A stretch of DNA of 64,000 bases from JAAXHB01 sp965214945 (GTDB lineage Bacteria; Actinomycetota; Acidimicrobiia; Acidimicrobiales; Aldehydirespiratoraceae), in contig OZ244029.1 of assembly GCA_965214945.1 (NCBI GenBank), forward strand, positions 2,914,001 to 2,978,000, written 5' to 3'. Under the pieces are notes generated by a model. It had not been told where the DNA came from. It worked only from the letters and a program-made list of their open reading frames with translations, and searched no databases. This document shows positions 42,287-51,591 of this stretch, piece by piece. Every line of letters begins with the position of its first letter. Positions within the stretch are counted from its first letter, which is position 1. The translations under genes were made by a program, and so were the position numbers.

Positions 42287-44746
42287 ATGACTGAGCACAC
42301 ACGCTGCGTGATCATCGGCGGCGGCGCCATGGGCGTCGGGCTGCTGTACTACCTAGCTCACGAGGGCTGGACCGACACGATCCTGCTGGAGAAGGGCGAG
42401 CTCACCTCCGGCTCCACCTGGCACGCCGCTGGGCTCGTCCCCAACTTCATAGGCGACCTCAACATGGCCAAAGTCCACGAGGAGGCTGTCGCGCTCTATC
42501 CCCGCATTGAAGAGGAAACGGGCCTTTCCGCCGGATGGCATGGCTGCGGCGCGATCCGGCTGGCGCGTAACGATGACGAGGTGGACTGGCATCGCTACGT
42601 CCACGCCATGCTCACCCAGGTCGGCGTGGAGTCTCACCTAATCGGCCCCTCTGAGATCGCGCGGCGGCACCCGTTGCTCACGCTCGACGACGTGGCGCTT
42701 GGGTTCTACACGCCCCACGACGGCTGGACCGACCCGTCGAGCTGCACCAACGCCATGGCCCGAGGCGCCCGCCAGCTGGGTTGCCAGACGCGCCGCCACA
42801 CGCTCGTTACCGGCATGAGCCAGCTGGCCGACGGCCGCTGGGAGATCATCGCCGAGCGCACCGGCGGCGCCGGTGAGGCTGCCGGAGAGCGGTCCCGCAT
42901 CGTCTGCGAACACGTGGTCAACGCGGCGGGCCACTACGCCCCGCAGCTCGGTGCCATGGTCGGCCTCGATGTGCCGATGGTGTCGGTGATCCACCAGTAC
43001 ATCGTGACCGAGACGATGCCGGCCATGGTCGAACTCGGGTTTGAGCCGCCGGTGGTGCGCGACCCTAGGGCGTCGTGCTACTACCGCCGCGAACTAGACG
43101 GCCTGCTCATCGGCCCGTATGAGATGTCGGGCTCTACCGCCTACGGCGTCGACGGGATCGACTGGGACCTGCACTTCTACCTCACGCCGCCTGATCTCGA
43201 CCCGCTGGAGGAGTGCCTCAACTACGCAGCGATGCGCATACCTGCTTTCGAGGACGCTGGCATCCGTCAGATCGTTTCGGGCCCGATCACCCACACCCCC
43301 GATTCGGGCTACCTGATGGGCCCTGCGCCGGGGCTGCGCAACTACTGGCACTGCAACGGCGCCTCCATCGGCATCACCCAGGGCCCCGGAGCGGGCAAGT
43401 ACCTGGCCCAGTGGATGGTCCACGGCCAAACCGAGATCAACGTCCGGGGCATGGACCCGCGGCGTTTCGGCGATCACTGCGGCCCAAAGTCGTTTTTTAC
43501 TATCGAGAAGGCCCACGACGAGTACCACGAGATGTACCAGGTGCGCCTGCCGGGGGAGTACCGGGCCGCCGGGCGGCCCCAGAAGATCACCCCGATCTAC
43601 GACCGGCTCGACCGGCTCGGCGCGCAATGGCAGGAGGTGTACGGCTGGGAGCGGCCCCAGTACTTCTCGTCTGACGACACTCCGGAGCGGCACTCGTTCC
43701 GTCGCTCCAACGCTTTCGACGCCATCGGCGACGAGGTGCGCGGGGTGCGCCAGCGTGTGGGCATCGCCGACCTCACCGCCTTCGCCAAGTTCACCGTGGA
43801 AGGCCCCAACGCGGCGGCTCTGCTCGACCGGCTCTCGGCCAACCGGCTGCCGTCGACGGGCGGGATCCGGCTCGTGCACATGCTCACCGAACTCGGCGGA
43901 ATCGAGTGCGAGATGACCATCACCTGCCTCGGCGCCGACCGGTTCTACCTAAGCTCCGCGGTTATGGGCCAGAGCCACGACCTCGACTGGCTCGTCGATC
44001 ACATCGCCCCCGGCTCAGACGTGACCGTCACCGACGTCACCGACTCCACCGGCATCATCAGCGTGACCGGCCCCCGTGCCCGGGATGTGCTGGCCCCGCT
44101 CACCGGAGCCGATCTGTCCAACGAGGCGTTCCGGTGGCTTACCGCGGCTGAGATAGGTGTGGCGGGCGTGCCGTGCACCGCTCTGAGGGTGAGCTACGTG
44201 GGCGAGCTGGGCTGGGAGCTGCACTGCCCGCTGGACCGGATAGCTGACCTCTACGACGCGCTCGTCGCCGCCGGCGAGCCACACGGCATGGTGCACTTTG
44301 GCAGCTACGCCATGAACGTAATGCGCATTGAGAAGGGCTACAAGGCGTGGGGAAGCGAGCTGACCACCGAGATCACGCCCGTGGAAGCCCGGCTGGAGCG
44401 ATTCGTCGATCTCTCACGCGACTTCATCGGCGCGCAAGCAGTGCGCGCCCGCCGGGCTCAGCCCGAGCCGCTGTCGATGGTTCTGGTGTACTGCGAGGTT
44501 GACGCCACCGACAACGACGTGCGCGGCAACGAGCCCGCCTTCGGTGCCGACGGGCAGGTAATGGGCATCGCCACCAGCGGCGCGTACGGTCACACTGTGG
44601 GCCGCAGCCTCGCCTTCGTGTACGTCGACCCCCACTATGAGGCGCCCGGGTCGAGCTTCGAGATCGACCTGCTCGGCGAGCGCCGACGGGCGACTGTGCT
44701 TGCGGAGCCCGCCTACGACCCGGCCAACCGGGCCCTGCGCGCCTAA
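42287..44746 (+). CDS. FAD-dependent dimethylglycine/sarcosine dehydrogenase-like protein with GcvT domains (second)
   Basis: An 819-residue paralogue of the preceding gene. VIIGGGAMGVGLLYYLAHEG begins the FAD fold and H46 in STWHAAGL is the likely covalent FAD site. The folate half is again GcvT-like (LRVSYVGELGWELHCP, RIEKGYKAWGSEL). The two neighbours differ clearly through the substrate-binding middle, so they probably act on different N-methyl compounds (for example dimethylglycine and sarcosine). It ends 17 bases before the MttB-family gene, implying one transcript. Confidence 0.88.
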   Translation: MTEHTRCVIIGGGAMGVGLLYYLAHEGWTDTILLEKGELTSGSTWHAAGLVPNFIGDLNMAKVHEEAVALYPRIEEETGLSAGWHGCGAIRLARNDDEVDWHRYVHAMLTQVGVESHLIGPSEIARRHPLLTLDDVALGFYTPHDGWTDPSSCTNAMARGARQLGCQTRRHTLVTGMSQLADGRWEIIAERTGGAGEAAGERSRIVCEHVVNAAGHYAPQLGAMVGLDVPMVSVIHQYIVTETMPAMVELGFEPPVVRDPRASCYYRRELDGLLIGPYEMSGSTAYGVDGIDWDLHFYLTPPDLDPLEECLNYAAMRIPAFEDAGIRQIVSGPITHTPDSGYLMGPAPGLRNYWHCNGASIGITQGPGAGKYLAQWMVHGQTEINVRGMDPRRFGDHCGPKSFFTIEKAHDEYHEMYQVRLPGEYRAAGRPQKITPIYDRLDRLGAQWQEVYGWERPQYFSSDDTPERHSFRRSNAFDAIGDEVRGVRQRVGIADLTAFAKFTVEGPNAAALLDRLSANRLPSTGGIRLVHMLTELGGIECEMTITCLGADRFYLSSAVMGQSHDLDWLVDHIAPGSDVTVTDVTDSTGIISVTGPRARDVLAPLTGADLSNEAFRWLTAAEIGVAGVPCTALRVSYVGELGWELHCPLDRIADLYDALVAAGEPHGMVHFGSYAMNVMRIEKGYKAWGSELTTEITPVEARLERFVDLSRDFIGAQAVRARRAQPEPLSMVLVYCEVDATDNDVRGNEPAFGADGQVMGIATSGAYGHTVGRSLAFVYVDPHYEAPGSSFEIDLLGERRRATVLAEPAYDPANRALRA

Positions 44747-44763
44747 GGATCCCGGGAGCGGCC

Positions 44764-46335
44764 ATGAACGAACCAGCCACGCCGTCCGCCCGACGTGCCA
44801 GGCGATCCAGGCGCCGCAGCGGCGGCCGCGCGGGGCGCATCGCTGCCCGCCGTTCTCCGCTGGCGGTGGAGGCCAGACCCGTGCGGCCGGGCCTGCCCGG
44901 CGGCCGCTACAAGCCGCTGACCGAAGCCGAAATGCAGCAGGTGTACGACACCGCGCTGCGGCTGCTCGCCGAGGTCGGCATGGGCTCGCCAATCGACGAG
45001 TTCGTCTCGGTCGTCACCGCCGCGGGCGGACGGGTGGACAGCGCAGGCCGGCTCCGCTACCCCCGGGGGCTGGTGGAGCGCGCCATCTCCACGGCGGCCA
45101 AGGAATGGGTCTGGCACGGTTTCGACGATGACCACTCGATAATCGTTGGTGGCGACCGGGTGCACTTCGGCACCGCCGGCGCGGCCGTGCTCATGCACGA
45201 GCACGCCACCAACACGTTTCGCCACACCACCGCCGCCGACGTGTACGACTGCGCCCGACTCGTCGACACGCTTGACAACATCCACTTCTACGCCCGCACT
45301 GTGGTGGCCCGCGATGTTACCGACGCCCGCGAACTCGACATCACCACCGCCTTCGCGGCCATGACCGGCACGTCCAAGCCGATAGGCACGTCATGGTTCG
45401 GGCGTCCGCAGGTGTATGACACCGTCGACATGTTCGACATGGCTCTCGGCGGGCCTGGCGAGTTCCGCAAGCGGCCCTTCGTAGCGGCCAACAACACCTT
45501 CGTAGTGCCGCCGATGCGCTTCGCGGAGGACGCGATGAAGGCCATGGTCGCCCAAGTAGAGACCGGCATGCCGATCAACCTGCTCTCCGCCGGCCAGGCC
45601 GGGGCCACCTCCCCAGCGGCGCTTGCCGGATCCCTCACGCAAGCGCTGGCCGAGTGCCTGGGTGCGCTCACTGCCGTGAACCTGATGAATCCCGGCCACC
45701 CGTGCGTGATGGGCATGTGGCCCTTTGTGTCCGACCTGCGCACCGGCGCGATGAGCGGCGGCTCGGGCGAGGAGGGCATACTCAACGCGGCCGCCGCGCA
45801 GCTGGTGCGGTGGATGGGGCTTCCCGTCGGGGTCGCCGCTGGGATGGCCGACTCGAAAGTCCCCGACAACCAGGCCGGATACGAGAAGGGCCTCAACGTG
45901 GCGCTTGCCGGGCACGCCGGTGCCAACCTGGTGTACGAGTCGGCTGGGATGCTGGCCAGCCTGCTGAGCTGTTCGCTGGAGGCGCTGGTGATCGACAACG
46001 ACATGCTCGGCTCGATCAATCGCACCGTGCGGGGCATCGAGGTGAACGAAGAGACCCTCTCCGCCGACCTGATCGCTGAAGTGGTGGCCGGGCCGGGGCA
46101 TTTCCTGGGGTCGCCCCAGACGCTCAAGCTGATGCAGACCGAGTACATCTACCCGGAGATCGGCGACCGGGACACGCCCGACAACTGGCTTGAAGCCGGC
46201 GGGAGGGACGCTGCGGCGGTGGCCCACGCGCACGTGCAGAAGGTGATGGCCGAGCACCACCCGAGCCACGTGCCCGCCGCCGCCGTCGAGCGCATCCGCG
46301 GCGCCTTCCCGATCCGTCTGCCCAGACGTTCGTGA
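44764..46335 (+). CDS. MttB-family (COG5598) corrinoid-dependent methyltransferase without pyrrolysine
   Basis: This 523-residue protein belongs to the trimethylamine/glycine-betaine methyltransferase family: RPGLPGGRYKPLTEAEMQQVYD, RLLAEVGMGSPIDEF, FGTAGAAVLMHEH, FVVPPMRFAEDAMKAM, and MTGTSKPIGTSWFGRP. The frame is continuous with no internal TAG, so it is of the non-pyrrolysine branch, whose studied members use glycine betaine or other quaternary amines. The first 35 residues are very Arg-rich. No corrinoid protein or MtaA-type partner is adjacent. It sits between the flavoprotein pair and a ferredoxin, suggesting it feeds dimethylglycine to them; this is inference. Confidence 0.82.
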   Translation: MNEPATPSARRARRSRRRSGGRAGRIAARRSPLAVEARPVRPGLPGGRYKPLTEAEMQQVYDTALRLLAEVGMGSPIDEFVSVVTAAGGRVDSAGRLRYPRGLVERAISTAAKEWVWHGFDDDHSIIVGGDRVHFGTAGAAVLMHEHATNTFRHTTAADVYDCARLVDTLDNIHFYARTVVARDVTDARELDITTAFAAMTGTSKPIGTSWFGRPQVYDTVDMFDMALGGPGEFRKRPFVAANNTFVVPPMRFAEDAMKAMVAQVETGMPINLLSAGQAGATSPAALAGSLTQALAECLGALTAVNLMNPGHPCVMGMWPFVSDLRTGAMSGGSGEEGILNAAAAQLVRWMGLPVGVAAGMADSKVPDNQAGYEKGLNVALAGHAGANLVYESAGMLASLLSCSLEALVIDNDMLGSINRTVRGIEVNEETLSADLIAEVVAGPGHFLGSPQTLKLMQTEYIYPEIGDRDTPDNWLEAGGRDAAAVAHAHVQKVMAEHHPSHVPAAAVERIRGAFPIRLPRRS

Positions 46336-46396
46336 GCAGAGCAGGGGGCTCGTTACCGGGCCCCGGCGAGCGCGAGTCCCCGGAAAAGGAGACGTC

Positions 46397-46600
46397 ATGA
46401 AAGTCCGAGTCGACCGCGAAGCCTGCCAAGGCCACAGCCGCTGCTACATGCTGGCCCCGGAGCTGTTTGACGTGGACGACAGGGGATTGGCGTTTGAACG
46501 CCGTGACGGCGTAGTGCCTCCGGAGCTTGAGGACAAGGCCCGCCTAGCGGTGGACAACTGCCCCGAGTACGCCGTGGTGGTCGCCGACGATGGCTTATGA
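46397..46600 (+). CDS. Small single-cluster ferredoxin
   Basis: A 67-residue ferredoxin of the actinobacterial P450/hydroxylase-partner type. Cluster residues are C10, C16 and C55, with H13 in place of the second cysteine of CxxCxxC (CQGHSRC), which points to a 3Fe-4S cluster. The start has GGAGA six bases upstream. It overlaps the next gene by 11 bases. No cytochrome P450 is in the window, so its partner may be the adjacent flavoproteins or the methyltransferase's reductive activation; neither is shown by sequence. Confidence 0.85.
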   Translation: MKVRVDREACQGHSRCYMLAPELFDVDDRGLAFERRDGVVPPELEDKARLAVDNCPEYAVVVADDGL

Positions 46601-47426
46601 CTACGTACTTGTGGTGGGGCCGGGGCGCTCCGGCACCGATTTCCTTTATGCCAACCTGAGAGCACATCCAGATCTGGCGTTCCCCGACGGCAAGACCGGC
46701 CTTTACTACAAGTCGCCGCGCCGTCTTGCCGGAGCGTTGCGCCGAGCGCGGGCAGAGGGCGGCCGGCTCCTGGTCGACATCGCTAATCGTGCCTACAGCG
46801 ACGCCTCGCTCGGTCGGCGCATCGCAGCGCTGCGAGCAGCCGGACACCGGATCCTTATAGCGGTGCTGCTCAGGGACCACCGCGATCGGGCTGTTTCAAT
46901 GATGAGATTCCGCAGAAGCCGAGCCGAGCCCTCATCGCTATTAGGCAAGAGGGTGCTAGAGCGCCGAGCGGTCGCCGACAGGCTCACCGGCGCACGGCTG
47001 TCGGGCCTTTACAGCCTCGGCTGCGACACCGTCGTAGTGAGCTTCCCGGCGCTAATCGCCAGCCCGCAGAGTGTGCTTGAGTGCCTGGCAGAGCTATGGG
47101 AGATCGGCCCGTTCGAGTCCGTAGAACGCCGTCCGGTAAACGTGTCCGCCCGCGCCAGGAGCCGCCTGTTGTCGGCGCCGGTCAGCCTGGCATCGGCCGT
47201 GCTGCGAAAGCTCGGCATGAGGCGCCTCATCCAGCGCGTCAAGGACAAGCCATCGGTGATGGGGTTCTTTTTCGTCCCGCTCAACGAGCAGGAGCGCGAC
47301 GCGCTGGGTCTGTCGGAGGGCTCCCGACAGACTTTGAGCCGTTCTTTCGCCGAGTGCCAGTCGATCATCGAGAAGTCGTCTGAGCAGATCGCCGAGGGCG
47401 TGTACTTCGCCGCCGGCTCTGCCTGA
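46590..47426 (+). CDS. Sulfotransferase-like protein
   Basis: A 278-residue protein. Near its start, VGPGRSGTDFLYANLRAHPDLAFP matches the 5'-phosphosulfate (PAPS) loop, and LLRDHRDRAVSMMRF near residues 90-104 matches the 3'-phosphate site (R..S) of sulfotransferases. C-terminal conservation is weak. It overlaps the ferredoxin gene, so it is translated from the same message. The acceptor is unknown. It is unlike the preceding catabolic genes in role. Confidence 0.7.
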   Translation: MAYDYVLVVGPGRSGTDFLYANLRAHPDLAFPDGKTGLYYKSPRRLAGALRRARAEGGRLLVDIANRAYSDASLGRRIAALRAAGHRILIAVLLRDHRDRAVSMMRFRRSRAEPSSLLGKRVLERRAVADRLTGARLSGLYSLGCDTVVVSFPALIASPQSVLECLAELWEIGPFESVERRPVNVSARARSRLLSAPVSLASAVLRKLGMRRLIQRVKDKPSVMGFFFVPLNEQERDALGLSEGSRQTLSRSFAECQSIIEKSSEQIAEGVYFAAGSA

Positions 47427-47536
47427 GGACCCGTTCGTATTGAGACGCGGGATCGCACCGCGGTGGGCGCGTCCCGCGCGGCAGGGTTAGCCTCGCGGGT
47501 CCGCCACAGAATCATCGCTCGAAAGGGGCAGTCATC

Positions 47537-49597
47537 GTGTCTTCGCCGTCGGCCAGGCCGCCTGTCAGGAACGTCGCCCTCGTCGGCCACAGCGGTAACG
47601 GCAAGACCACACTCATTGAGGCGATGCTGTACCGTGCTGGTGTCATAAGCCGGCCCGGGCGAGTGGTCGACGGCACGGCGCGCTGCGATCACGAGCCGGA
47701 AGAGAAAGCCCGTCAGCAGAGCCTGAGCCTGTCCACGGCCTGTTTCGACTGGGAAGGCTGCCGGGTGAACATCATCGACACGCCCGGCGCGGCCGATTTT
47801 GTCGGCGAGGCGATCAACGGGCTTCACACCGCGGAGTGCGCCGTGTTCGTCGTGGACGGCGTGTCCGGGGTACAGGCCCAGGACGAGGTGATGTGGCGCC
47901 ATGCTGAGCGTCTCGGGCTGCCGCGGATCGTGTTCGTCAACGGGCTCGACAGGGACAACTCCTCATTTGAGCGCACGCTGACGAGCCTGCAAGATCGTCT
48001 CGGCGGCCGCGTGGAAGCCGTCGAGATGCCGATCGGCGCTGAGGCGCAGTTCCACGGCATCGTTGACCTGGTGGCTGATCAGGCTCTGGACTACTCCGGA
48101 GGACAGGCGTCAGAGTCGCCGATCCCCGATGATCTAGCCGCGGAGGCGGAGGCCGCCCACACTGAGCTCTTGGAGGACGTGATCGAAAGCGATGACGATC
48201 TGCTCGAGCAGTATCTCGAGGGCGTCGATCCCACTCCGCAGCAGCTCGAAGATCTGATCCGTGCCGCGGTAGCTGAGCTGGCCGTCTTCCCGGTGCTGTG
48301 CGGCTCGGCGCTCAAGCCGATAGGCGCAGACCGCCTGCTCGACTTCGTTTGCAAGGTGGCACCCGCGCCTGGCGGTCTCGGCCCGGTTCGGGCACAACGC
48401 GGCGATGAGCCGGTCGACGTGGAAGTAGACGCGAATGGGCCTCCGCTGGCGGTCGTCTTCAAGGTGCGTATCGACGATTTTCTGGGCCAGATCTCCTTCG
48501 TGAAGGTGATGTCGGGCGTTATACGGCCCGGCGACACACTGGTGAACGCCCGCACCGGCAACAAGGAGCGGCTGCCCAATCTGATCACCTTGACCGGCGC
48601 CGAGCACCGTCCGGCGGATCATGCCGCGGCCGGCGACATTGTGGCTGTCACGAAGCTGAGCAACACCGCCACGGGCGACACGCTCGGCGCTGACGCTTCG
48701 CTGTCGGTGCCTATCACCCCGGCGCCGGCGCCGGTGTACAGCGTGGCGATCAAGGCCTCCAACCCCGCCGGGGAGGACAAGCTGGCCACGGCGCTGCGGC
48801 GCTTCTCCAGCGAGGATCCGAGCCTCACGATCCGCCACGAACCGACCACACGGCAGACGCTTCTGTCGGGTAGCGGAGAGTCGCACATACGGGTGGCGCT
48901 GTCGCGCTTGGAGCGCCTCGGCGTGGGATATGAGACCGAGGACATGCGGGTGGCGTACCTTGAGACTCTCGCCCGGCCGGCCGACGTGCAGAGCAAGTTC
49001 AAGAAGCAGACCGGCGGACACGGGCAGTTCGCGGTGGCGTCGGTGAGGTTTGAGCCGCTGGACCGCGGCGCCGGCTACGAGTTCGACAGCGAGGTCACCG
49101 GGGGCGCCATTCCGCGCAATCTGATCCCCGCAGTCGGCGCGGGCGTGTCTGAGGCGATGGCTGCCGGCGGCAAGTGGGGATTCCCGCTGGTGGATCTGCG
49201 TGCGGTGTGCTACGACGGAAAGCACCACTCGGTGGACTCATCGGAGATGAGCTTCAAGGTGGCGGGTTCGCTGGCGCTCAAGGTGGCCGTCGAGCAAGCC
49301 GGCAGCGCGGTTCTAGAGCCGGTCAGCGCTGTGCGGGTGGAGGTGCCCGACGGCTATCAGGGCGACGTGTTGGGCGATCTGAACTCGCGCCGCGGCACGG
49401 TGCTAGGTGCTGAGCCCGCTGACGCGCCAGGCACCAGCGTGATCTACGCGCACGTGCCCACCTCTGAGATACTCAGCTACGTGATCGATCTGCGCTCTAT
49501 GACCGGCGGCACCGGCACCTTCAGTGCCGAGCACCACGACTACCAGCCTCTGCCCGCAGCTCTGCTGCAAAAGGTGCTGGCTGCGCAGCCCGACTGA
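47537..49597 (+). CDS. EF-G-like translational GTPase paralogue
   Basis: A 686-residue protein with the five-domain EF-G plan: G1 GHSGNGKT (20-27 region), G3 DTPGAADF, and G4 NGLDRD where canonical EF-G has NKxD. Later come GHGQFAVASVRFEPL, and the C-terminal DLNSRRG and YVIDLRSMTGGTG. The altered G1 and G4 mark it as the FusA2/EF-G-like branch rather than the main elongation factor, whose gene normally lies with rpsL/rpsG. The role of this branch is unsettled. The GTG start follows GAAAGGGG. Confidence 0.88.
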   Translation: MSSPSARPPVRNVALVGHSGNGKTTLIEAMLYRAGVISRPGRVVDGTARCDHEPEEKARQQSLSLSTACFDWEGCRVNIIDTPGAADFVGEAINGLHTAECAVFVVDGVSGVQAQDEVMWRHAERLGLPRIVFVNGLDRDNSSFERTLTSLQDRLGGRVEAVEMPIGAEAQFHGIVDLVADQALDYSGGQASESPIPDDLAAEAEAAHTELLEDVIESDDDLLEQYLEGVDPTPQQLEDLIRAAVAELAVFPVLCGSALKPIGADRLLDFVCKVAPAPGGLGPVRAQRGDEPVDVEVDANGPPLAVVFKVRIDDFLGQISFVKVMSGVIRPGDTLVNARTGNKERLPNLITLTGAEHRPADHAAAGDIVAVTKLSNTATGDTLGADASLSVPITPAPAPVYSVAIKASNPAGEDKLATALRRFSSEDPSLTIRHEPTTRQTLLSGSGESHIRVALSRLERLGVGYETEDMRVAYLETLARPADVQSKFKKQTGGHGQFAVASVRFEPLDRGAGYEFDSEVTGGAIPRNLIPAVGAGVSEAMAAGGKWGFPLVDLRAVCYDGKHHSVDSSEMSFKVAGSLALKVAVEQAGSAVLEPVSAVRVEVPDGYQGDVLGDLNSRRGTVLGAEPADAPGTSVIYAHVPTSEILSYVIDLRSMTGGTGTFSAEHHDYQPLPAALLQKVLAAQPD

Positions 49598-49619
49598 ACC
49601 CCGACGACTGAACCCCGAC
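49592..49619 (+). repeat. Perfect 14-base tandem duplication containing the EF-G-like stop codon
   Basis: GACTGAACCCCGAC occurs at 49592-49605 and 49606-49619. The first copy contains the gene's last codon and TGA stop; the second is downstream. Confidence 0.95.
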
Positions 49620-49650
49620 GGCTTGACTGGCCTCAAAGTGATCTGAGCAG

Positions 49651-49724
49651 CGCGCTCGAAGGGACTCGAACCCCCAACCTTCTGATCCGTAGTCAGATGC
49701 TCTTTCCAATTGAGCTACGAGCGC
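49651..49724 (-). tRNA. tRNA-Arg (anticodon ACG)
   Basis: Read on the minus strand, it folds to a full cloverleaf: acceptor GCGCTCG/CGAGCGC, D stem GCTC/GAGC, anticodon stem TCTGA/TCAGA with loop CTACGGA, and T loop TTCGAGT. The discriminator is G and no CCA is encoded. Confidence 0.93.
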
Positions 49725-49797
49725 CGGCTCTCCAGCATAGGAGGGATCGGCCGCCGCCGACCACGCTCACGGCCCGACAGCGCACGCCGGCCGACGG

Positions 49798-49886
49798 CGG
49801 AGACGGTGGGATTCGAACCCACGAACGACTTACACCGTTACTTCCTTAGCAGGGAAGCGCCTTCAACCTGACTCGGCCACGTCTCC
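49798..49886 (-). tRNA. tRNA-Ser (anticodon GCT)
   Basis: Minus strand: acceptor GGAGACG/CGTCTCC, anticodon stem CTTCC/GGAAG with loop CTGCTAA, a long variable arm as in serine tRNAs, and T loop TTCGAAT. Discriminator G; CCA not encoded. Confidence 0.93.
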
Positions 49887-49956
49887 TGACCGCAAGATAG
49901 CACCGCCCCGGACATACCCGCGAGGTGTGCTCGGGATCGTGCCGTGGTTCGCCTCC

Positions 49957-51228
49957 TCAGGTGCAGTCTTGGCAGATCACGTCGTCCACGTCCTCACCGG
50001 CGATCACAGCGGTGAGCCAGTCGATGAAGGTGACGCCCTCCACCTCGAGGGTGTACATCTCGTCGAGCCAGAGGATCGTGTGGTCTTCACCGGGTGCCAG
50101 ATAGCTCATCACGGGCACGCCCGCGGTTTCGATCCGGGCCACGTTCGCCTTGATGAGCTGGTCGAGGCTGCTGGAATCAAACCCCGCCAGTGAGGCGTAG
50201 AACACCTGCGTGCTGTCGAAGGCGTTGTCGAACCGCGAGAAGCGGATCCGGGGGGCGTGTTTCCCGGCCTGGATTGACATCTCCACCAGCCCCCATTCTT
50301 CCGGCGTCATACCCTCGTTGACCGGCCAGTCGGGCACCACCGTGTGTGTGCCCCACAGCCCGCCGATGAGGGCGTTGACCGGCCCGACGCTGGGGTAGGC
50401 GCCGGACGCGTCTGCCACCATGGTGATCGAAGCGTCGGGGAACTCGTCCGCGGCTAGGCCGGCGTACAGCGGAGCGCCGGCCGAGCCGGCGCTGGAGCCC
50501 GCAACCACCACGTGTTCAGCGGTGCCCCCGAAGCGGGCCACCGCCTCCGCGAGCGCGGTCGTGGCGTTGATGTAGCCGTTGTGGCGGACCACCAGGTCTT
50601 CGTTGTAGGCGGTGGTGGCGTTGCCCAGATGAACGTCACCGGTGCAGTAGGGCACGGCCACGAAGGAGTAGTCGGCCAAAGGGTTGGCGGGGTTGGTGAA
50701 GTCGAAGATCCCACCCGCGTCCGTCGGGTCGTCCTCCGCTCCGACGGTCACGGTGTAGGTGCCGTCGGTGAACGAGCAACTCTCGGCGCTGAAGCACGCT
50801 CCTCCGCCATCGAGGAAGAACACCAGCCTGGTCGGGTCGGCTTCGCGCACCAAGAAGCTGAACTCGCTGCCGTCGGCACAGGCGCAATCTTCGGTTCCAG
50901 CCACCCACTCCCAGGCGCCGGGAGTCCAGGCTGTGGCGGGCGCTGTCGTCGTGGGCGGCTCAGTGGTGGTAGTCGTCGGGGGCTCGGTAGTGGTGGGGGC
51001 CGGTGCTGTCGTTGTGGCGTCGGCGCCGGCCGCGGTGTCGGGGGTTGCGGTGGTTGTCGTCTCGGAGGCGGCTGCGGTGGGGGTGGTCGGCTCGTCTGCT
51101 GATGTGTCGTCACCGCCTCCGCAGGCTGCGGCCACCAGTGCCGCCACCACGCCGGCAGCCAGTAGCCGCGCAACTCGGCCCTTCTTGACGACAATGCGGC
51201 CCGTCGTGGTGTTCTGGGGTTGATTCAT
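49957..51228 (-). CDS. Secreted pectinacetylesterase-family lipoprotein
   Basis: A 423-residue protein. The N terminus is basic, then LLAAGVVAALVAAACGGG gives a lipoprotein-type signal with Cys near residue 36. A Thr/Ala/Pro linker (~38-105) precedes an alpha/beta-hydrolase domain of the pectinacetylesterase/Notum family: FFLDGGGACFS (oxyanion region), VVAGSSAGSAGAPLYAG (nucleophile Ser), SRFDNAFD (Asp) and GEDHTIL (His). Six or more cysteines in the domain suit an exported protein. It removes acyl groups from an extracellular substrate; in bacteria the true substrate is mostly unknown. Confidence 0.82.
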   Translation of the reverse strand: MNQPQNTTTGRIVVKKGRVARLLAAGVVAALVAAACGGGDDTSADEPTTPTAAASETTTTATPDTAAGADATTTAPAPTTTEPPTTTTTEPPTTTAPATAWTPGAWEWVAGTEDCACADGSEFSFLVREADPTRLVFFLDGGGACFSAESCSFTDGTYTVTVGAEDDPTDAGGIFDFTNPANPLADYSFVAVPYCTGDVHLGNATTAYNEDLVVRHNGYINATTALAEAVARFGGTAEHVVVAGSSAGSAGAPLYAGLAADEFPDASITMVADASGAYPSVGPVNALIGGLWGTHTVVPDWPVNEGMTPEEWGLVEMSIQAGKHAPRIRFSRFDNAFDSTQVFYASLAGFDSSSLDQLIKANVARIETAGVPVMSYLAPGEDHTILWLDEMYTLEVEGVTFIDWLTAVIAGEDVDDVICQDCT

Positions 51229-51455
51229 GGTGATCTGCTGCCTCGAATCGGTGTTAAGAACGGCTGAAGCGTACTACCGGCTCGAGCCTGCCTAACTTGA
51301 CAGCTCACACCGCGCGGCCGTGCCGGCGCGACGGCGCCTGAAAGCTGACCTTACGTCCCCAGCTTGCGGGCGGTTTTGGGTTGCCGCGGCGTGTTGTGCG
51401 CGACGGCACCTGAGAGGCGACCCCGGCCGGGGCGCCGGGCGCTGGCGTTACAAGG

Positions 51456-51542
51456 CGGAGGGAGGGGGATTCGAACCCCCGGGACCTGCACAGGCCCAAC
51501 GGTTTTCAAGACCGTCGCAATCGTCCGCTCTGCCATCCCTCC
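51456..51542 (-). tRNA. tRNA-Ser (anticodon TGA)
   Basis: Minus strand: acceptor GGAGGGA/TCCCTCC, anticodon stem ACGGT/ACCGT with loop CTTGAAA, a long variable arm, and T loop TTCGAAT. Discriminator G; CCA not encoded. It sits in the 443-base gap between the pectinacetylesterase gene and pheA. Confidence 0.93.
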
Positions 51543-51591
51543 AAACGGGAGTCTACGCTGCGCCCGTTCGCGCACGCGCAGAGCAGAGCCT

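Noticed and set aside
44764..46335. Pyrrolysine codon in the MttB-family gene
   Set aside because: The frame is continuous to its normal stop with no internal TAG.
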